Assembly (NCBI RefSeq): GCF_947488565.1
Contig: NZ_CANKZC010000003.1
Location: 248,001 to 312,000 of the forward strand
DNA: 64,000 bases
Direction of reading: 5' to 3'
DNA from: an uncultured Psychrobacter sp.
GTDB lineage: Bacteria > Pseudomonadota > Gammaproteobacteria > Pseudomonadales > Moraxellaceae
Shown in pieces: positions 44,025 through 54,140 of the stretch; the stretch's first letter is position 1; each line of letters begins with the position of its first letter. Below the pieces are notes generated by a model. It did not search any database, was not told the DNA's origin, and saw only the letters and a program-made list of their open reading frames with translations. Both the position numbers and the translations under genes were made by a program.

Positions 44025-45293
44025 TTAAAACAGTGCCAGTTGCCCACTGCGTTGATCCTTGTACTTAGTCTGCGTCTGCGCCAGTACGTATTGACGAAAG
44101 TTGTCACGTGTTAAATGCGCAAGATGCTCGTTTTTGCCAGTGGTTGCGATAAAATATTTGGCACGATTGACCGCAGCGCCCATTTTTTTGAGATGGTAAA
44201 GCGTCAACTGATTAAACTTACGCGCTTTGACTATTTTTTTGGCGGTTTTGGTGCCGATACCTGGAATGCGTACAATCATCTCGTAGCTTGCTGTTTGAAT
44301 ATTGACAGGGAAATGCTCGCGATGACGGATAGCCCAAGCGAGTTTTGGATCACAGTCTAAATCCAAAAATGGCGACTCAGGCTCTACAATTTCATGCGCG
44401 CCAAAACCATAAAAACGCATTAACCAATCCGCTTGGTATAGGCGGTTTTCGCGCACCATAGGCACCGGCGTACCGATCGCTGGCAAGCGATTATCAGACA
44501 GCATCGGCACGTAACCTGAGTAGTAAACCCGCTTGAGATCATACTGCTTATAAAAGTGACTTGATAACTGAATCACTTGTAAGTCGGTCTCGTTGCTCGC
44601 GCCAACAATCATTTGACTGGTTTGACCCGCTGGAGTGAACTTTGGTGCTTTTTTGTGCGTTTTACGGCTCTCACGGATGGTGATGATCTCTTCTTTTACC
44701 GCTTCCATCGGTGCTTTTAGCTCGTCGTGCGACTTTTCTGGCGCAAGCAAAGCCAGACCCGATTTGGTTGGAATTTCAATATTGACGCTGAGACGATCAG
44801 CATAAAGCCCTGCTTCTAGTAGCAGCTCTTTTGACGCGCCAGGGATGGTTTTTAGATGAATATAACCATTAAAGCGCTCGCGAGTACGCAGGATTTTGGC
44901 GACTTCGACCAGTCGTTCCATCGTATAGTCGCCACTTTTAAAGATACCTGAGCTGAGAAACAGCCCTTCAATATAGTTACGGCGATAAAACTGCATGGTC
45001 AGATCAACCACTTCTTCGACACTAAAAGCGGCGCGCGGTGTGTCATTGCTTTTGCGTGAGGTGCAGTACGCGCAGTCATAGATACAATGATTGGTCAGCA
45101 AAATTTTAAGCAAACTGACGCAGCGACCGTCTTCGGTATAGCTGTGACAGATACCTGTCGCAGAAGCGTCACCGAGTCCGCCACCTTGATTTTTACGCGT
45201 GCCAGCTGAGGATGAGCAAGAAACATCATACTTAGCAGCGTCCGCTAAGATGTTGAGTTTGCCTTGTAATCGATCGTAATTGATGGTTGCCAT
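44025..45293 (-). CDS. Putative DNA modification/repair radical-SAM protein
   Basis: The 422-residue product has the radical-SAM Cys70, Cys74 and Cys77 in NHCIYDCAYCTSRKSND, LFLSSGIFKSGDYTMERLVE, IHLKTIPGASKELLLEAG, and a C-terminal helix-hairpin-helix (IVRIPGIGTKTAKKIVKAR) that suggests DNA binding. Extra Cys residues near the N-terminus (KYDVSCSSSAG, GICHSYTEDGRC) may hold another metal site. The family (TIGR03916 type) is distantly like spore photoproduct lyase in having a radical mechanism on DNA, but no reaction is proven. It is the first gene of a tight pair with the DUF4130 gene. The ribosome-binding site is weak. Confidence 0.85.
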   Translation of the reverse strand: MATINYDRLQGKLNILADAAKYDVSCSSSAGTRKNQGGGLGDASATGICHSYTEDGRCVSLLKILLTNHCIYDCAYCTSRKSNDTPRAAFSVEEVVDLTMQFYRRNYIEGLFLSSGIFKSGDYTMERLVEVAKILRTRERFNGYIHLKTIPGASKELLLEAGLYADRLSVNIEIPTKSGLALLAPEKSHDELKAPMEAVKEEIITIRESRKTHKKAPKFTPAGQTSQMIVGASNETDLQVIQLSSHFYKQYDLKRVYYSGYVPMLSDNRLPAIGTPVPMVRENRLYQADWLMRFYGFGAHEIVEPESPFLDLDCDPKLAWAIRHREHFPVNIQTASYEMIVRIPGIGTKTAKKIVKARKFNQLTLYHLKKMGAAVNRAKYFIATTGKNEHLAHLTRDNFRQYVLAQTQTKYKDQRSGQLALF

Positions 45294-45410
45294 AAGTTAT
45301 AGTACCCATTCATTAGTAGAGTACTATTTTATCAAAATTAACGCTAAGTCATTGGATTTATAGAAGAATTAAGGATATAACACGACAGATAGTGTCGTAT
45401 AAAAAATAAA

Positions 45411-45438
45411 AAAAGGTCTTGAACATTCAAGACCTTTT
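45411..45438 (-). terminator. Intrinsic terminator after the DUF11-like gene
   Basis: AAAAGGTCTTGAA (45411-45423) pairs perfectly with TTCAAGACCTTTT (45426-45438), and the minus strand continues into a T-rich run. It lies about 47 bases past the stop of the secreted-protein gene. Confidence 0.85.
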
Positions 45439-45484
45439 ATAAAGTGATGTGTCAAAACAGCATACGCCATAGTAGGATAGATGA

Positions 45485-46438
45485 TTATTGAACTTTAGCG
45501 CGTATAATCACAGTCTGCGGTGTATTGGCATCGAGGTTGACTAAGTTCCATTTGAGACCAGAATAATTCTCTTGAACAACGACGGTATTACCAACTTGTT
45601 TGATGGTCTGATAGTTGTCACCACCAGTGGTCGCAAACGTCGGTAGCGAGCTGTTTAAAGATACCAGTTTGACGCCGCTTGGTAATGACACCTTTGCATT
45701 GATATCACTCACTGGCTGCGCAGTCGTATTGATATAAGTGGTGTGGTATTCAATAACATCACCGGGCGCGACGTGATTGGCCGGTACGGCAATCTCACGG
45801 CCCTCGCTATTTTTTAGAATTTTCATGATTTTAGTTTGCGCACCAACGATATCGGGTGTGCTAAAAGTTGGTTGGAGTTGTAAGGTATCTAAAGATGTTG
45901 CTGTAGAGACGACTTGGTTGGTCACTGCTTGGCTAGTAACAGTTTGATTAATGGTTGGCTGGGCGCTAGTTGTTTGATTGAACACTGGCATCTCATTACT
46001 AGTAGCAACAGGCAATACTTGGGCTACTGTATTTACAGGAGTGGTTAGGACACCTGCTTGAGTAACTTTTTTGGTCACTGGTATGGTGTTAAGAGGTAGC
46101 GTATCAACTGGAACTGTCGTGATCGTTGTACTGCCCTGAGTGGTGCCTTGATGAATAGTATAGCGTGGCACGTTGGAGATTTGAGCGACTGAAAACGGTA
46201 GACCGTCTTGCATCGTAATACCATTAGGTGTCGCAGTAATGGTCGCGTTTTTGCCATCAGAGTGCTGCTCGACCACAGTAGTATTGCCAGTAGTAGGCTG
46301 ACCAATAGCAATTCTAGGAGCAGCATTTGCCGTAGAAGTAGCAAGAACACAACCAATCAATATGCCAAAAAGAGTTGCTCTCATGTATACGAACTGATTT
46401 TTGTTAAGTGTTTTTGGCGCACTGATATTCATGGTCAT
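45485..46438 (-). CDS. Secreted DUF11-like repeat protein
   Basis: The 317-residue product has a signal peptide (hydrophobic MRATLFGILIGCVLATS, cut after TANA) and a low-complexity middle rich in Thr, Val, Gln and Asn (residues about 50-200). The last 110 residues look like a DUF11/beta-sandwich domain: NHVAPGDVIEYHTTYINTT, AKVSLPSGVKLV and TPQTVIIRAKV. Such domains occur in surface or periplasmic proteins of unknown role. AAAGGA lies 8 bases before the ATG. A terminator-like hairpin and a candidate structured RNA sit just upstream. Confidence 0.65.
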   Translation of the reverse strand: MTMNISAPKTLNKNQFVYMRATLFGILIGCVLATSTANAAPRIAIGQPTTGNTTVVEQHSDGKNATITATPNGITMQDGLPFSVAQISNVPRYTIHQGTTQGSTTITTVPVDTLPLNTIPVTKKVTQAGVLTTPVNTVAQVLPVATSNEMPVFNQTTSAQPTINQTVTSQAVTNQVVSTATSLDTLQLQPTFSTPDIVGAQTKIMKILKNSEGREIAVPANHVAPGDVIEYHTTYINTTAQPVSDINAKVSLPSGVKLVSLNSSLPTFATTGGDNYQTIKQVGNTVVVQENYSGLKWNLVNLDANTPQTVIIRAKVQ

Positions 46439-46493
46439 GACAGAGTCCTTTCAGATGATAGTAAATAAAGCTAAGATAAGTATTATATAAATA

Positions 46494-46543
46494 GAAAAAA
46501 CCCTTGTAAGCTAACACTGTAGACCGTGTCAACCCACAAGGGT
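46494..46543 (-). terminator. Intrinsic terminator ahead of the DUF11-like gene
   Basis: ACCCTTGT (46500-46507) pairs with ACAAGGGT (46536-46543) on the minus strand, followed by six T. It could end greA readthrough, end a small RNA, or act as an attenuator of the next gene. The stem encloses a smaller GACAC/GTGTT hairpin. Confidence 0.65.
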
Positions 46544-46608
46544 GGAAATCTTAATGGCAACCGCCAGCTTGACCAATACCACTCACAAGATAGGTATTGA
46601 TTCAAACC
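46494..46608 (-). ncRNA. Candidate structured RNA between greA and the DUF11-like gene
   Basis: On the minus strand this stretch has several nested hairpins: AATACC with GGTATT, TGGC-GGTT-GCCA, ACCC-TTGT-GGGT, GACAC with GTGTT, and finally the stem ACCCTTGT/ACAAGGGT with a T run. A CATAAT box at 46620-46615 could start it, with a poor -35. No ORF is seen. It may be a small RNA, or a leader that halts transcription ahead of the DUF11-like gene (59 bases to its start). I do not recognise a known RNA family. Confidence 0.35.
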
Positions 46609-46731
46609 CAAACAATTATGCACTAAAAAAATATCAGTAGAAAAGCACAATTGTGTAATTTATAAAGGCCAAAGAGCTGTCAAAGGACTCTATAGTCAGT
46701 AGCTAATAAACAATAATTCCAAGTCTCTATA

Positions 46732-47208
46732 CTAACCATAAATGACTTTCATTACTTCATATTCAACCACACCTTTTGGCGTTTCAATACGAGCTTCATC
46801 GCCTTCAAACTTACCGATTAAGCCACGGGCAATAGGAGAGTTGACAGAGATTTTACCCACTTTAAAATCAGCTTCGTCATCGCCGACGATTTTATAATGT
46901 TTTTCTTCTTCAGTATCCATATTTTCGATGACGACAGTGACACCAAACACCACACGACCTTCTTGTTTTAAGGTTGTAGGGTCAATGACTTGAGCTCCGC
47001 CAAGCTTGGCTTCGATGTCACGGATACGCGCTTCACAAAATCCTTGCTGCTCACGGGCAGCATGATATTCAGCGTTTTCTTTTAAGTCACCATGTTCACG
47101 AGCTTCAGCGATAGAAGCAGTAATACGTGGACGGTCGACGCTTTTTAGTTGTTTTAATTCGGCTTCTAAGGCGGCATGCCCTTGTGGAGTCATAGGGTAA
47201 CGTTGCAT
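46732..47208 (-). CDS. greA: Transcription elongation factor GreA
   Basis: The product of 158 residues matches GreA: an N-terminal coiled coil with the acidic tip [11 protein letters not shown] (Asp41, Glu44), and a C-terminal FKBP-like domain with [17 protein letters not shown]. It rescues backtracked RNA polymerase by promoting transcript cleavage. The frame is open to 47247, but AAGGA lies before the ATG at 47208, the usual start [10 protein letters not shown]. It follows carB on the same strand as in many gammaproteobacteria, though a terminator separates them. Confidence 0.96.
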   Translation of the reverse strand: MQRYPMTPQGHAALEAELKQLKSVDRPRITASIAEAREHGDLKENAEYHAAREQQGFCEARIRDIEAKLGGAQVIDPTTLKQEGRVVFGVTVVIENMDTEEEKHYKIVGDDEADFKVGKISVNSPIARGLIGKFEGDEARIETPKGVVEYEVMKVIYG

Positions 47209-47374
47209 GGTTTTTTTCCTTAAACCAATAACATCACACCACCTCATAATGAGATGGTGTCGATGTTATTACAATAAATGTGAAATATAAAAAAGATGGT
47301 TTTTGTGTTGTTCAATCTTTAAAACGTTAAGGATTCAACAATTGATTTGATATCTTACAATAAACTTACGTGAT

Positions 47375-47410
47375 AAAAAGCATAGTCGCAATTAAGCCAC
47401 TATGCTTTTT
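47375..47410. terminator. Intrinsic terminator after carB
   Basis: AAAAAGCATAGT (47375-47386) and ACTATGCTTTTT (47399-47410) form a perfect 12-base stem with a 12-base loop and T tails on both strands. It lies about 50 bases past the carB stop. Confidence 0.8.
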
Positions 47411-47460
47411 AAAAATTATACTATTAAGGTAAGGTTACGATTATGGTTAATTTACTGAAT

Positions 47461-50400
47461 TTATTCAGTCGCGTCAACTACCTTTGCTTGCTCATGCAAA
47501 TCTTGTAACTTATAGACATCAAACGGTAAGTCAATCGCGTAAGATTTGCAGACGGCATCAGCGGCACCTAAGGTTGTGACATAAAATACTTTGCCCTGTA
47601 GCGCACTACGGCGGATGGAGAACGAATCCTCCTGTGCCTGTTTGCCTTCGGTTGTGTTGATAATAAGGTCAATCTTACCGTTTTTCAAGGCATCAACGAT
47701 ATGCGGACGACCTTCAGTAACTTTATTGATCTGCTGACATTCAATACCTGCATCGCTCAATACTTTTTGGGTGCCAGTAGTAGCAACGATATCAAATCCA
47801 AAGTCTGCCAACTGACGTGCGATAGGAGCGATTTGTGCTTTGTCACTATCACGAACTGAGATAAAGGCAGTCTTGGTTTCGCCTGCCGTTGGCAAGCCTG
47901 GCAGACGCTCATTACTACCAATAACGGCTTTATAAAATGCTTCGCCAAAGGTCTTACCAACGCCCATAACTTCACCGGTTGATTTCATCTCAGGACTTAA
48001 GATTGGATCGACACCAGGGAATTTGGCGAATGGGAATACGGCTTCTTTTACTGCATAAAATGCAGGGACAATCTCTTTGGTAAAGCCTTGATCTTTAAGC
48101 GAGGTGCCAGCCATACAGCGCGCTGCGACTTGTGCCAATGACGTACCGATACATTTAGAGACAAACGGTACGGTACGGGCAGCACGTGGGTTAACTTCTA
48201 AAATATAGACCGTTTTGCCTTTTACGGCAAACTGTACGTTCATCAGACCGATAACGCCAAGCTCTTTTGCCATAGCAACGGTTTGCGCGCGCATCACGTC
48301 GCATAATTCATCAGAGAGCGAGTAAGGCGGCAGTGAACAAGCAGAGTCACCAGAGTGTACGCCCGCCTGTTCGATGTGCTGCATGATACCGCCGATTACG
48401 ACATCATTACCGTCACAAACACAGTCGACATCAACTTCGATGGCATCGTCCAAGAAGCGATCTAATAGGACTGGTGCTTCATTGGATGCTTGTACGGCAG
48501 TACGCAAGTAATGTCTCAGCTCATCTTCGTTATAGACAATTTCCATGGCGCGACCACCTAGGACGTAAGAGGGGCGTACCACTAACGGATAGCCAACGTC
48601 TTTTGCTTTAACCAAACCGTCTTCTAAACTGGTCGCCAACGCATTTGATGGTTGTACTAAGTCTAGTTGTTGGATCATGTGCTGGAAGCGCTCACGGTCT
48701 TCAGCACGGTCAATTGCATCAGGACTGGTACCGATGATTTTGACGCCGGCTGACTCTAGTGCACGAGCAAGTTTCAATGGGGTTTGACCACCGAATTGTA
48801 CGATGACGCCGTCTGGGTTTTCGATACGCACAATCTCTAACACATCTTCTAAGGTGATTGGCTCAAAATACAGGCGGTCTGAGGTGTCATAATCGGTTGA
48901 GACCGTTTCAGGGTTACAGTTGACCATGATGGTTTCAAAGCCATCTTCGCGCATGGCAAGCGCTGCGTGTACACAGCAATAGTCAAACTCAATACCTTGA
49001 CCGATGCGATTAGGGCCGCCGCCGATCACCATGATTTTTTTCTTGTCAGTTGGGTTAGCTTCACATTCACTATCGTACGTTGAGTACATATAAGCGGTGC
49101 TGGTGGCGAACTCTGCGGCACAGGTATCGACGCGCTTGTAGACTGGATAAACGTTTAAGTCCCAACGCTTTTTGCGTAGCTGTTTTTGCGATACACCAAG
49201 TAATTTCGCCAGACGCAGGTCTGATAAGCCTTTACGTTTAAAGCTACGCATATTTTGTTCAGTTAAGCCGCCAAAGCCTAAGGTTTTCACTTGTGCTTCG
49301 GTTTTGACAATGTCTTCGATTTGTACCAAAAACCACGGGTCAATTTTGGTAAAGTTGAATACCTCATCGACACTCATGCCAACGCGAAAAGCATCAGCGA
49401 GATAGTAAATACGCTCAGGCGTTGGAATAGTCAGGCGGTTAATAATCTCAGAACGCGCTTTGTCAGCAGGTACTTTTGCCAGATCGATTTGCTCATCAAA
49501 ACCATCAGCGCCTGTCTCCATACCGCGCAGGGCTTTTTGCATAGACTCTTGGAAGTTACGACCGATTGCCATGACTTCACCGACTGATTTCATTTGCGTC
49601 GATAGGATATTATCCGCTTGTGGGAACTTTTCAAAGTTAAAACGCGGTATTTTAGTGACCACATAATCAAGCGCAGGCTCAAAGCTGGCAGGAGTCTCGC
49701 CACCAGTGATGTCGTTTTGTAATTCATCTAGGGTATAACCAATCGCCAGTTTTGCTGCGATTTTGGCAATCGGGAAACCTGTGGCTTTTGATGCTAATGC
49801 TGATGAGCGTGAGACGCGTGGGTTCATCTCGATGACAACCATACGACCCGTGTCAGGGTTGATACCGAACTGTACGTTTGAGCCGCCAGTTTCTACACCA
49901 ATCTCACGCAGTACCGCCAGTGATGCATTGCGCATGATTTGGTATTCTTTGTCGGTCAAAGTTTGTGCTGGTGCAACGGTGATAGAGTCGCCAGTATGGA
50001 CGCCCATTGGGTCAAAGTTTTCAATGGCGCAGATGATGATGCAGTTGTCGTTTTTGTCACGAACCACTTCCATCTCGTACTCTTTCCAACCGATTAATGA
50101 CTCATCGATAAGCAATTGATGGTTCGGTGATAAATCAAACCCGCGCTCACAAATCTCGATAAACTCATCGCGGTTATACGCGATACCGCCACCTGAGCCG
50201 CCCATAGTAAATGAGGGGCGAATGATACATGGATAGCCCATTTTTTCTTGGGTCGCAAAGGCTTCTTCCATGGTTTCAGCAGTCTCAGCGCGCGGACATT
50301 CAAGGCCAATACGCTTCATGGCTTGGTCAAACAGCTCGCGGTCTTCTGCCATCTCGATTGAATCTTTGGTGGCGCCAATCAACTCGCAGTTATATTTGGT

Positions 50401-50724
50401 CAGTACGCCATGCTTGTCTAAATCTAGCGCACAGTTAAGCGCGGTCTGTCCGCCCATCGTTGGCAAAATAGCGTCAGGGCGCTCAGTGGCGATGATTTGC
50501 TCGACCGTCTGCCAAGTGATTGGCTCGATGTAGGTCGCGTCAGCCATGACAGGGTCGGTCATGATGGTGGCAGGGTTTGAGTTGACTAAGATGACGCGGT
50601 AGCCTTCCTCGCGTAGCGCTTTACACGCCTGCGCGCCTGAATAGTCAAACTCACATGCTTGACCGATGACGATAGGGCCTGCGCCAATGATAAGAATGCT
50701 TTTTATGTCGGTACGTTTTGGCAT
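47461..50724 (-). CDS. carB: Carbamoyl-phosphate synthase large subunit
   Basis: The 1087-residue protein has the two homologous synthetase halves ([22 protein letters not shown] and [20 protein letters not shown]), each with an ATP-grasp domain ([35 protein letters not shown]), an oligomerisation domain between them and the allosteric MGS domain at the C-terminus ([13 protein letters not shown] onward). It makes carbamoyl phosphate from bicarbonate, ammonia supplied by CarA, and two ATP, for arginine and pyrimidines. The length is normal. It lies 166 bases downstream of carA. Confidence 0.98.
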   Translation of the reverse strand: MPKRTDIKSILIIGAGPIVIGQACEFDYSGAQACKALREEGYRVILVNSNPATIMTDPVMADATYIEPITWQTVEQIIATERPDAILPTMGGQTALNCALDLDKHGVLTKYNCELIGATKDSIEMAEDRELFDQAMKRIGLECPRAETAETMEEAFATQEKMGYPCIIRPSFTMGGSGGGIAYNRDEFIEICERGFDLSPNHQLLIDESLIGWKEYEMEVVRDKNDNCIIICAIENFDPMGVHTGDSITVAPAQTLTDKEYQIMRNASLAVLREIGVETGGSNVQFGINPDTGRMVVIEMNPRVSRSSALASKATGFPIAKIAAKLAIGYTLDELQNDITGGETPASFEPALDYVVTKIPRFNFEKFPQADNILSTQMKSVGEVMAIGRNFQESMQKALRGMETGADGFDEQIDLAKVPADKARSEIINRLTIPTPERIYYLADAFRVGMSVDEVFNFTKIDPWFLVQIEDIVKTEAQVKTLGFGGLTEQNMRSFKRKGLSDLRLAKLLGVSQKQLRKKRWDLNVYPVYKRVDTCAAEFATSTAYMYSTYDSECEANPTDKKKIMVIGGGPNRIGQGIEFDYCCVHAALAMREDGFETIMVNCNPETVSTDYDTSDRLYFEPITLEDVLEIVRIENPDGVIVQFGGQTPLKLARALESAGVKIIGTSPDAIDRAEDRERFQHMIQQLDLVQPSNALATSLEDGLVKAKDVGYPLVVRPSYVLGGRAMEIVYNEDELRHYLRTAVQASNEAPVLLDRFLDDAIEVDVDCVCDGNDVVIGGIMQHIEQAGVHSGDSACSLPPYSLSDELCDVMRAQTVAMAKELGVIGLMNVQFAVKGKTVYILEVNPRAARTVPFVSKCIGTSLAQVAARCMAGTSLKDQGFTKEIVPAFYAVKEAVFPFAKFPGVDPILSPEMKSTGEVMGVGKTFGEAFYKAVIGSNERLPGLPTAGETKTAFISVRDSDKAQIAPIARQLADFGFDIVATTGTQKVLSDAGIECQQINKVTEGRPHIVDALKNGKIDLIINTTEGKQAQEDSFSIRRSALQGKVFYVTTLGAADAVCKSYAIDLPFDVYKLQDLHEQAKVVDATE

Positions 50725-50890
50725 AGTTAGGGCTACCTTCGTTTAAATGATATTTTAGTGAATCTATACTTTTATAGGGCTTATCGTGTTTTGTATGATA
50801 ACGCTTAAACCGCTATTAATGATTCAAGCGTTATATTTATTGTTCGACAGTTGACTATCTACTTACGGTTAATGACTGGTTGTCAAGACT

Positions 50891-52132
50891 TTAAGCCTTC
50901 GCCGTCTTAGCAGCTGCCATCATCTCTGCAAATTTATCAAACAGTGGCGCAGCATCATGCGGGCCAGGGCTGGCTTCTGGGTGACCTTGGAAGCTAAAGA
51001 CTGGTTTATTGGTCAGCTCAATCCCTTGGTTAGTACCGTCGAATAATGAGCGATGGGTAGACTTCACATTGTCAGGTAGCGTGTCTTCATCAACCGCAAA
51101 ACCATGGTTTTGACTGGTAATCATAACTGTACCAGTCGCCAAATCTTGTACAGGATGGTTGGCACCATGATGGCCAGTTTTCATTTTGATGGTGTTGGCA
51201 CCACTGGCAAGACCAATCAGCTGATGACCTAAGCAGATACCAAAAGTTGGAATATCGGTTTCTTCAATGATGTGACGTACCGCATCGATAGCGTAATCAC
51301 AGGCAGCAGGGTCGCCAGGACCATTTGATAAGAAAATACCGTCTGGATTCATCGCGAGCACGTCTTTGATCGGCGTTTGTGCTGGCACGACGGTCACATG
51401 ACAGCCACGATCTACTAGCATACGTAGAATGTTGGTTTTACTACCGAAGTCATAGGCAGCAACATTATACTTTGCTTCAACATGCGTACCTAAATGCTTG
51501 AAGAAGCCGCCTGTACCGCTATCATGGCTACCGGGCACATCACGGTTGAGTAGAGTATCTGATAAATCCCAGCTGCCTGCTGTCCACTCAAACGTTGTTG
51601 GCGTACAGCATTCTTTTGCTAAGTCCATGCCTTCTAAGCCAGCAAATTCTTGTGCTAGTTTAATGGCTCGCTGCTCGTCATCGCTGCTGATGGTTTCACC
51701 ATTAGAAGCCGTCAGGATACAGCCGTTTTGTGCACCTTTATCACGTAATAGACGCGTTAATTGACGGGTATCAATATCGGCAATGGCGACTGTATCATGA
51801 TTTTGCAGATAATCGCTCAATGATTCTGAATTACGAAAGTTTGAAGTAACCATCGTCGCATCGCGGATAATCAGACCGTCTGCCCAGACTTGATGACCGT
51901 TACCAGACTCAACATCTTCAGCGTTAGTACCAGTATTGCCAATATGTGGATAGGTGAGAGTGACTAGCTGGCGTGCGTAGCTTGGGTCGGTCAGGATTTC
52001 TTGGTACCCTGTCATGGCTGTATTAAAAACCACTTCGCCGACACGATGACCAAGACTACCGATACTGACACCGCGAAAAATCGTACCGTCTGCTAGTGCC
52101 AAAATTGCTTGTATTTCTGTCGATGAACTCAA
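50891..52132 (-). CDS. carA: Carbamoyl-phosphate synthase small subunit
   Basis: The 413-residue product has the N-terminal CPSase small domain ([33 protein letters not shown]) and a class I amidotransferase with nucleophile Cys in [15 protein letters not shown] and His/Glu in [18 protein letters not shown]. It frees ammonia from glutamine and passes it to CarB. The start codon is TTG, set by a good GGAGG site 7 bases upstream. The upstream leader is long (about 230 bases if the TATAAT near 52370 is used), leaving room for control by pyrimidine or arginine. Confidence 0.97.
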   Translation of the reverse strand: MSSSTEIQAILALADGTIFRGVSIGSLGHRVGEVVFNTAMTGYQEILTDPSYARQLVTLTYPHIGNTGTNAEDVESGNGHQVWADGLIIRDATMVTSNFRNSESLSDYLQNHDTVAIADIDTRQLTRLLRDKGAQNGCILTASNGETISSDDEQRAIKLAQEFAGLEGMDLAKECCTPTTFEWTAGSWDLSDTLLNRDVPGSHDSGTGGFFKHLGTHVEAKYNVAAYDFGSKTNILRMLVDRGCHVTVVPAQTPIKDVLAMNPDGIFLSNGPGDPAACDYAIDAVRHIIEETDIPTFGICLGHQLIGLASGANTIKMKTGHHGANHPVQDLATGTVMITSQNHGFAVDEDTLPDNVKSTHRSLFDGTNQGIELTNKPVFSFQGHPEASPGPHDAAPLFDKFAEMMAAAKTAKA

Positions 52133-52629
52133 GGGTTGCCTCCACTATTATTGGTGAGTGCCATGATAATGTGTTGATTCAAATATTGGCTTACAAGTGC
52201 TTTTTAGACTGTTATAACTGCCGTCAAAACCAGAATAAAAAAGGGCTAAAGTCAAAAATTTTCCACAAAAAAGCGAGAAGACATTATTGATGGAAACTAC
52301 AAAACTCACTGGGTAGTGAATAGGTAACTTGCATCATGTCCGCTCGCTTAGGCACAGATTTTGCGCATTATATACAATATATGCCAATATAGCTAGCCGA
52401 TTAACAAGCTTAATAATCACTTATCAAAGGATAGTTGCAAACAAGCCTTTCAAAATTATAAAAATAGCCTAAGTAAAAGGAATCTAACTCTCTACTCAAC
52501 ATCAATATAGCCACACGTCTGCTATCAAAATGGCTGGATTTTATGACATAGCTTTGCCACAATGGACGGCACTTAATTATATCCAATAAATAATAAAGTC
52601 AACACGTACAACTAAAACAAGGATTCGTT
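52133..52629. other. 497-base divergent region carA / gamma-carbonic anhydrase
   Basis: The region should hold promoters for both sides. On the minus strand GTATATAATGCGC near 52367-52372 has a perfect TATAAT -10 for carAB but no good -35 at the right distance. No ORF of note and no clear attenuator hairpin is seen; a short ORF crossing the carA start is a shadow. Confidence 0.45.
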
Positions 52630-53166
52630 ATGATTTATCAGTATTTAGACAAAACCCCTGAGTTTGCTAGTCCTTTTAACGGTTGGGTCGCAGATTCAGC
52701 ACGCGTCATCGGTGACGTTTACTTAGGTCATCAAGCCAGTATTTGGTTCGGAGCGGTCATTCGCGGTGATAACGAGCGCATTCATATTGGTGATTATAGT
52801 AATGTGCAGGAGAATAGCGTTATCCATACCGATGAAGGTATTGAAGTCAAAATTGGTAACTATGTTACTATCGGTCATTTAGCCATGTTGCACGGCTGCC
52901 AGGTGGACGATAATAGTCTGATTGGCATCGGCGCTGTAGTATTAAACAACGTCAAAATTGGCAAAAATTGCATCATTGGTGCAAAGGCTTTGGTCACTGA
53001 GGGCAAACAAATTCCAGATAATTCACTCGTGATGGGTGCGCCTGCGAAAGTGGTAAAAACCTTGACGGATGATCAAGTGGCTATGCTAAAAGAGTCTGCT
53101 ATGCATTATGCAGCGCGTTGTCAGAAGTTTAAAACTGGTCTGGTCGAGGTTGAACAACCAGAATAG
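52630..53166 (+). CDS. Gamma-carbonic anhydrase family protein
   Basis: The 178-residue product is a left-handed beta-helix protein with IWFGAVIRGDNERIHIG, NVQENSVIHTDEG, and IGHLAMLHGCQV, giving the three zinc-binding His of the gamma class, then the close LVMGAPAKVVKTLTDDQ. YrdA/PaaY-type members are zinc or iron trimers, some with weak carbonic anhydrase or thioesterase activity. Whether this one is active cannot be told. AAGGA precedes the ATG. A HAD phosphatase gene follows 88 bases downstream. Confidence 0.88.
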   Translation: MIYQYLDKTPEFASPFNGWVADSARVIGDVYLGHQASIWFGAVIRGDNERIHIGDYSNVQENSVIHTDEGIEVKIGNYVTIGHLAMLHGCQVDDNSLIGIGAVVLNNVKIGKNCIIGAKALVTEGKQIPDNSLVMGAPAKVVKTLTDDQVAMLKESAMHYAARCQKFKTGLVEVEQPE

Positions 53167-53254
53167 TTGAGCATCAATGTCTAATTTATCAACATACTAA
53201 TTCAGCAATATCAAAACGCACTGACCAACACTTATTTCTAATGAGCATTGTAAT

Positions 53255-53962
53255 ATGAGCACCAAAAACATCGACACCGCTTTTGTAGCCCGCACCTTGG
53301 CGTTATTTGACTTAGACCACACTTTACTCGATGTCGATAGCGATTATCTATGGGGCGAATATATCGTCAAACATGATCTTGTCGATGAAGCCGAATATCG
53401 CACAGCCAATCAAAAGTTTTATCAGGACTATATCGAAGGCACTCTTGATGCGACGGAATATAATGAATTTGTCGCGCAGTTTTTGAGTAGCTTGCCAATG
53501 GATAGATTGCACGAATTACGAGAAGATTATATTAAAAGCGAAATCGAGCCTCATATTCGTCCAAAAGCGATGGAAGTACTGTGTCAGCACATTGAGCAAG
53601 GTCATGATGTCGTGATTATTTCTGCGACCAATGATTTTGTGGTGTCTGCCATTGCTGAGCGGTTTGGCATTACGGATGCCAATGTGCTTGCCACACCGCT
53701 TGAAATTAAAGACGAGCGCTATACTGGCAAATTGACTGATAAGCCAAACTTTCAAGCGGGCAAAATTTATCATCTTGATAAGTGGCTTGATAAGCAGCAA
53801 ATAGCAGGAGTTAAGTTTGAGAAAACTTATGCGTATTCAGACTCCAAAAATGACATCCCACTATTAGATTGGGCCGATGTGGCTATTTGCGTGTCACCTG
53901 ATGATGCACTGCATGCACATGCGCTTGCTCATCGCTGGGCAGTAGAAGATTGGTCGATTTAG
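53255..53962 (+). CDS. HAD-IB family phosphatase (SerB-like)
   Basis: The 235-residue protein has the HAD motifs: LALFDLDHTLLDVDSDYLW (motif I DxDxT), VVIISATNDFVV (motif II Ser/Thr) and YAYSDSKNDIPLLDWAD (motif IV). It matches the HAD-IB group that includes phosphoserine phosphatase-like enzymes, with a helical cap between motifs I and II. The natural substrate is unknown. The ribosome-binding site is weak. Confidence 0.85.
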   Translation: MSTKNIDTAFVARTLALFDLDHTLLDVDSDYLWGEYIVKHDLVDEAEYRTANQKFYQDYIEGTLDATEYNEFVAQFLSSLPMDRLHELREDYIKSEIEPHIRPKAMEVLCQHIEQGHDVVIISATNDFVVSAIAERFGITDANVLATPLEIKDERYTGKLTDKPNFQAGKIYHLDKWLDKQQIAGVKFEKTYAYSDSKNDIPLLDWADVAICVSPDDALHAHALAHRWAVEDWSI

Positions 53963-54034
53963 CTTTTCATTATTTAGCAACGTCATTGCAATGAGTAGTC
54001 TACAATATCGCTCTTAATAATTATTATTTTTGGC

Positions 54035-54104
54035 GTAGGCTGGGTTTTTAACCCAGCATTTTAAATTTGTAAAGTCCTGAAGCTGGGTTAAAAACCCAGC
54101 CTAC
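54035..54104. repeat. REPIN-like palindrome upstream of prfB
   Basis: Two perfect 23-base arms, 54035-54057 and 54082-54104, stand as an inverted pair around a 24-base spacer. Each arm starts GTAG and continues with its own palindrome, GCTGGGTT-TTT-AACCCAGC. A GTAG tetramer plus a palindrome is the plan of REP sequences, and an inverted pair is a BIME/REPIN. It lies between the HAD gene and prfB. Confidence 0.75.
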
Positions 54105-54140
54105 AATAGATACTATTACTTAATAAACACAGGAAAACCT

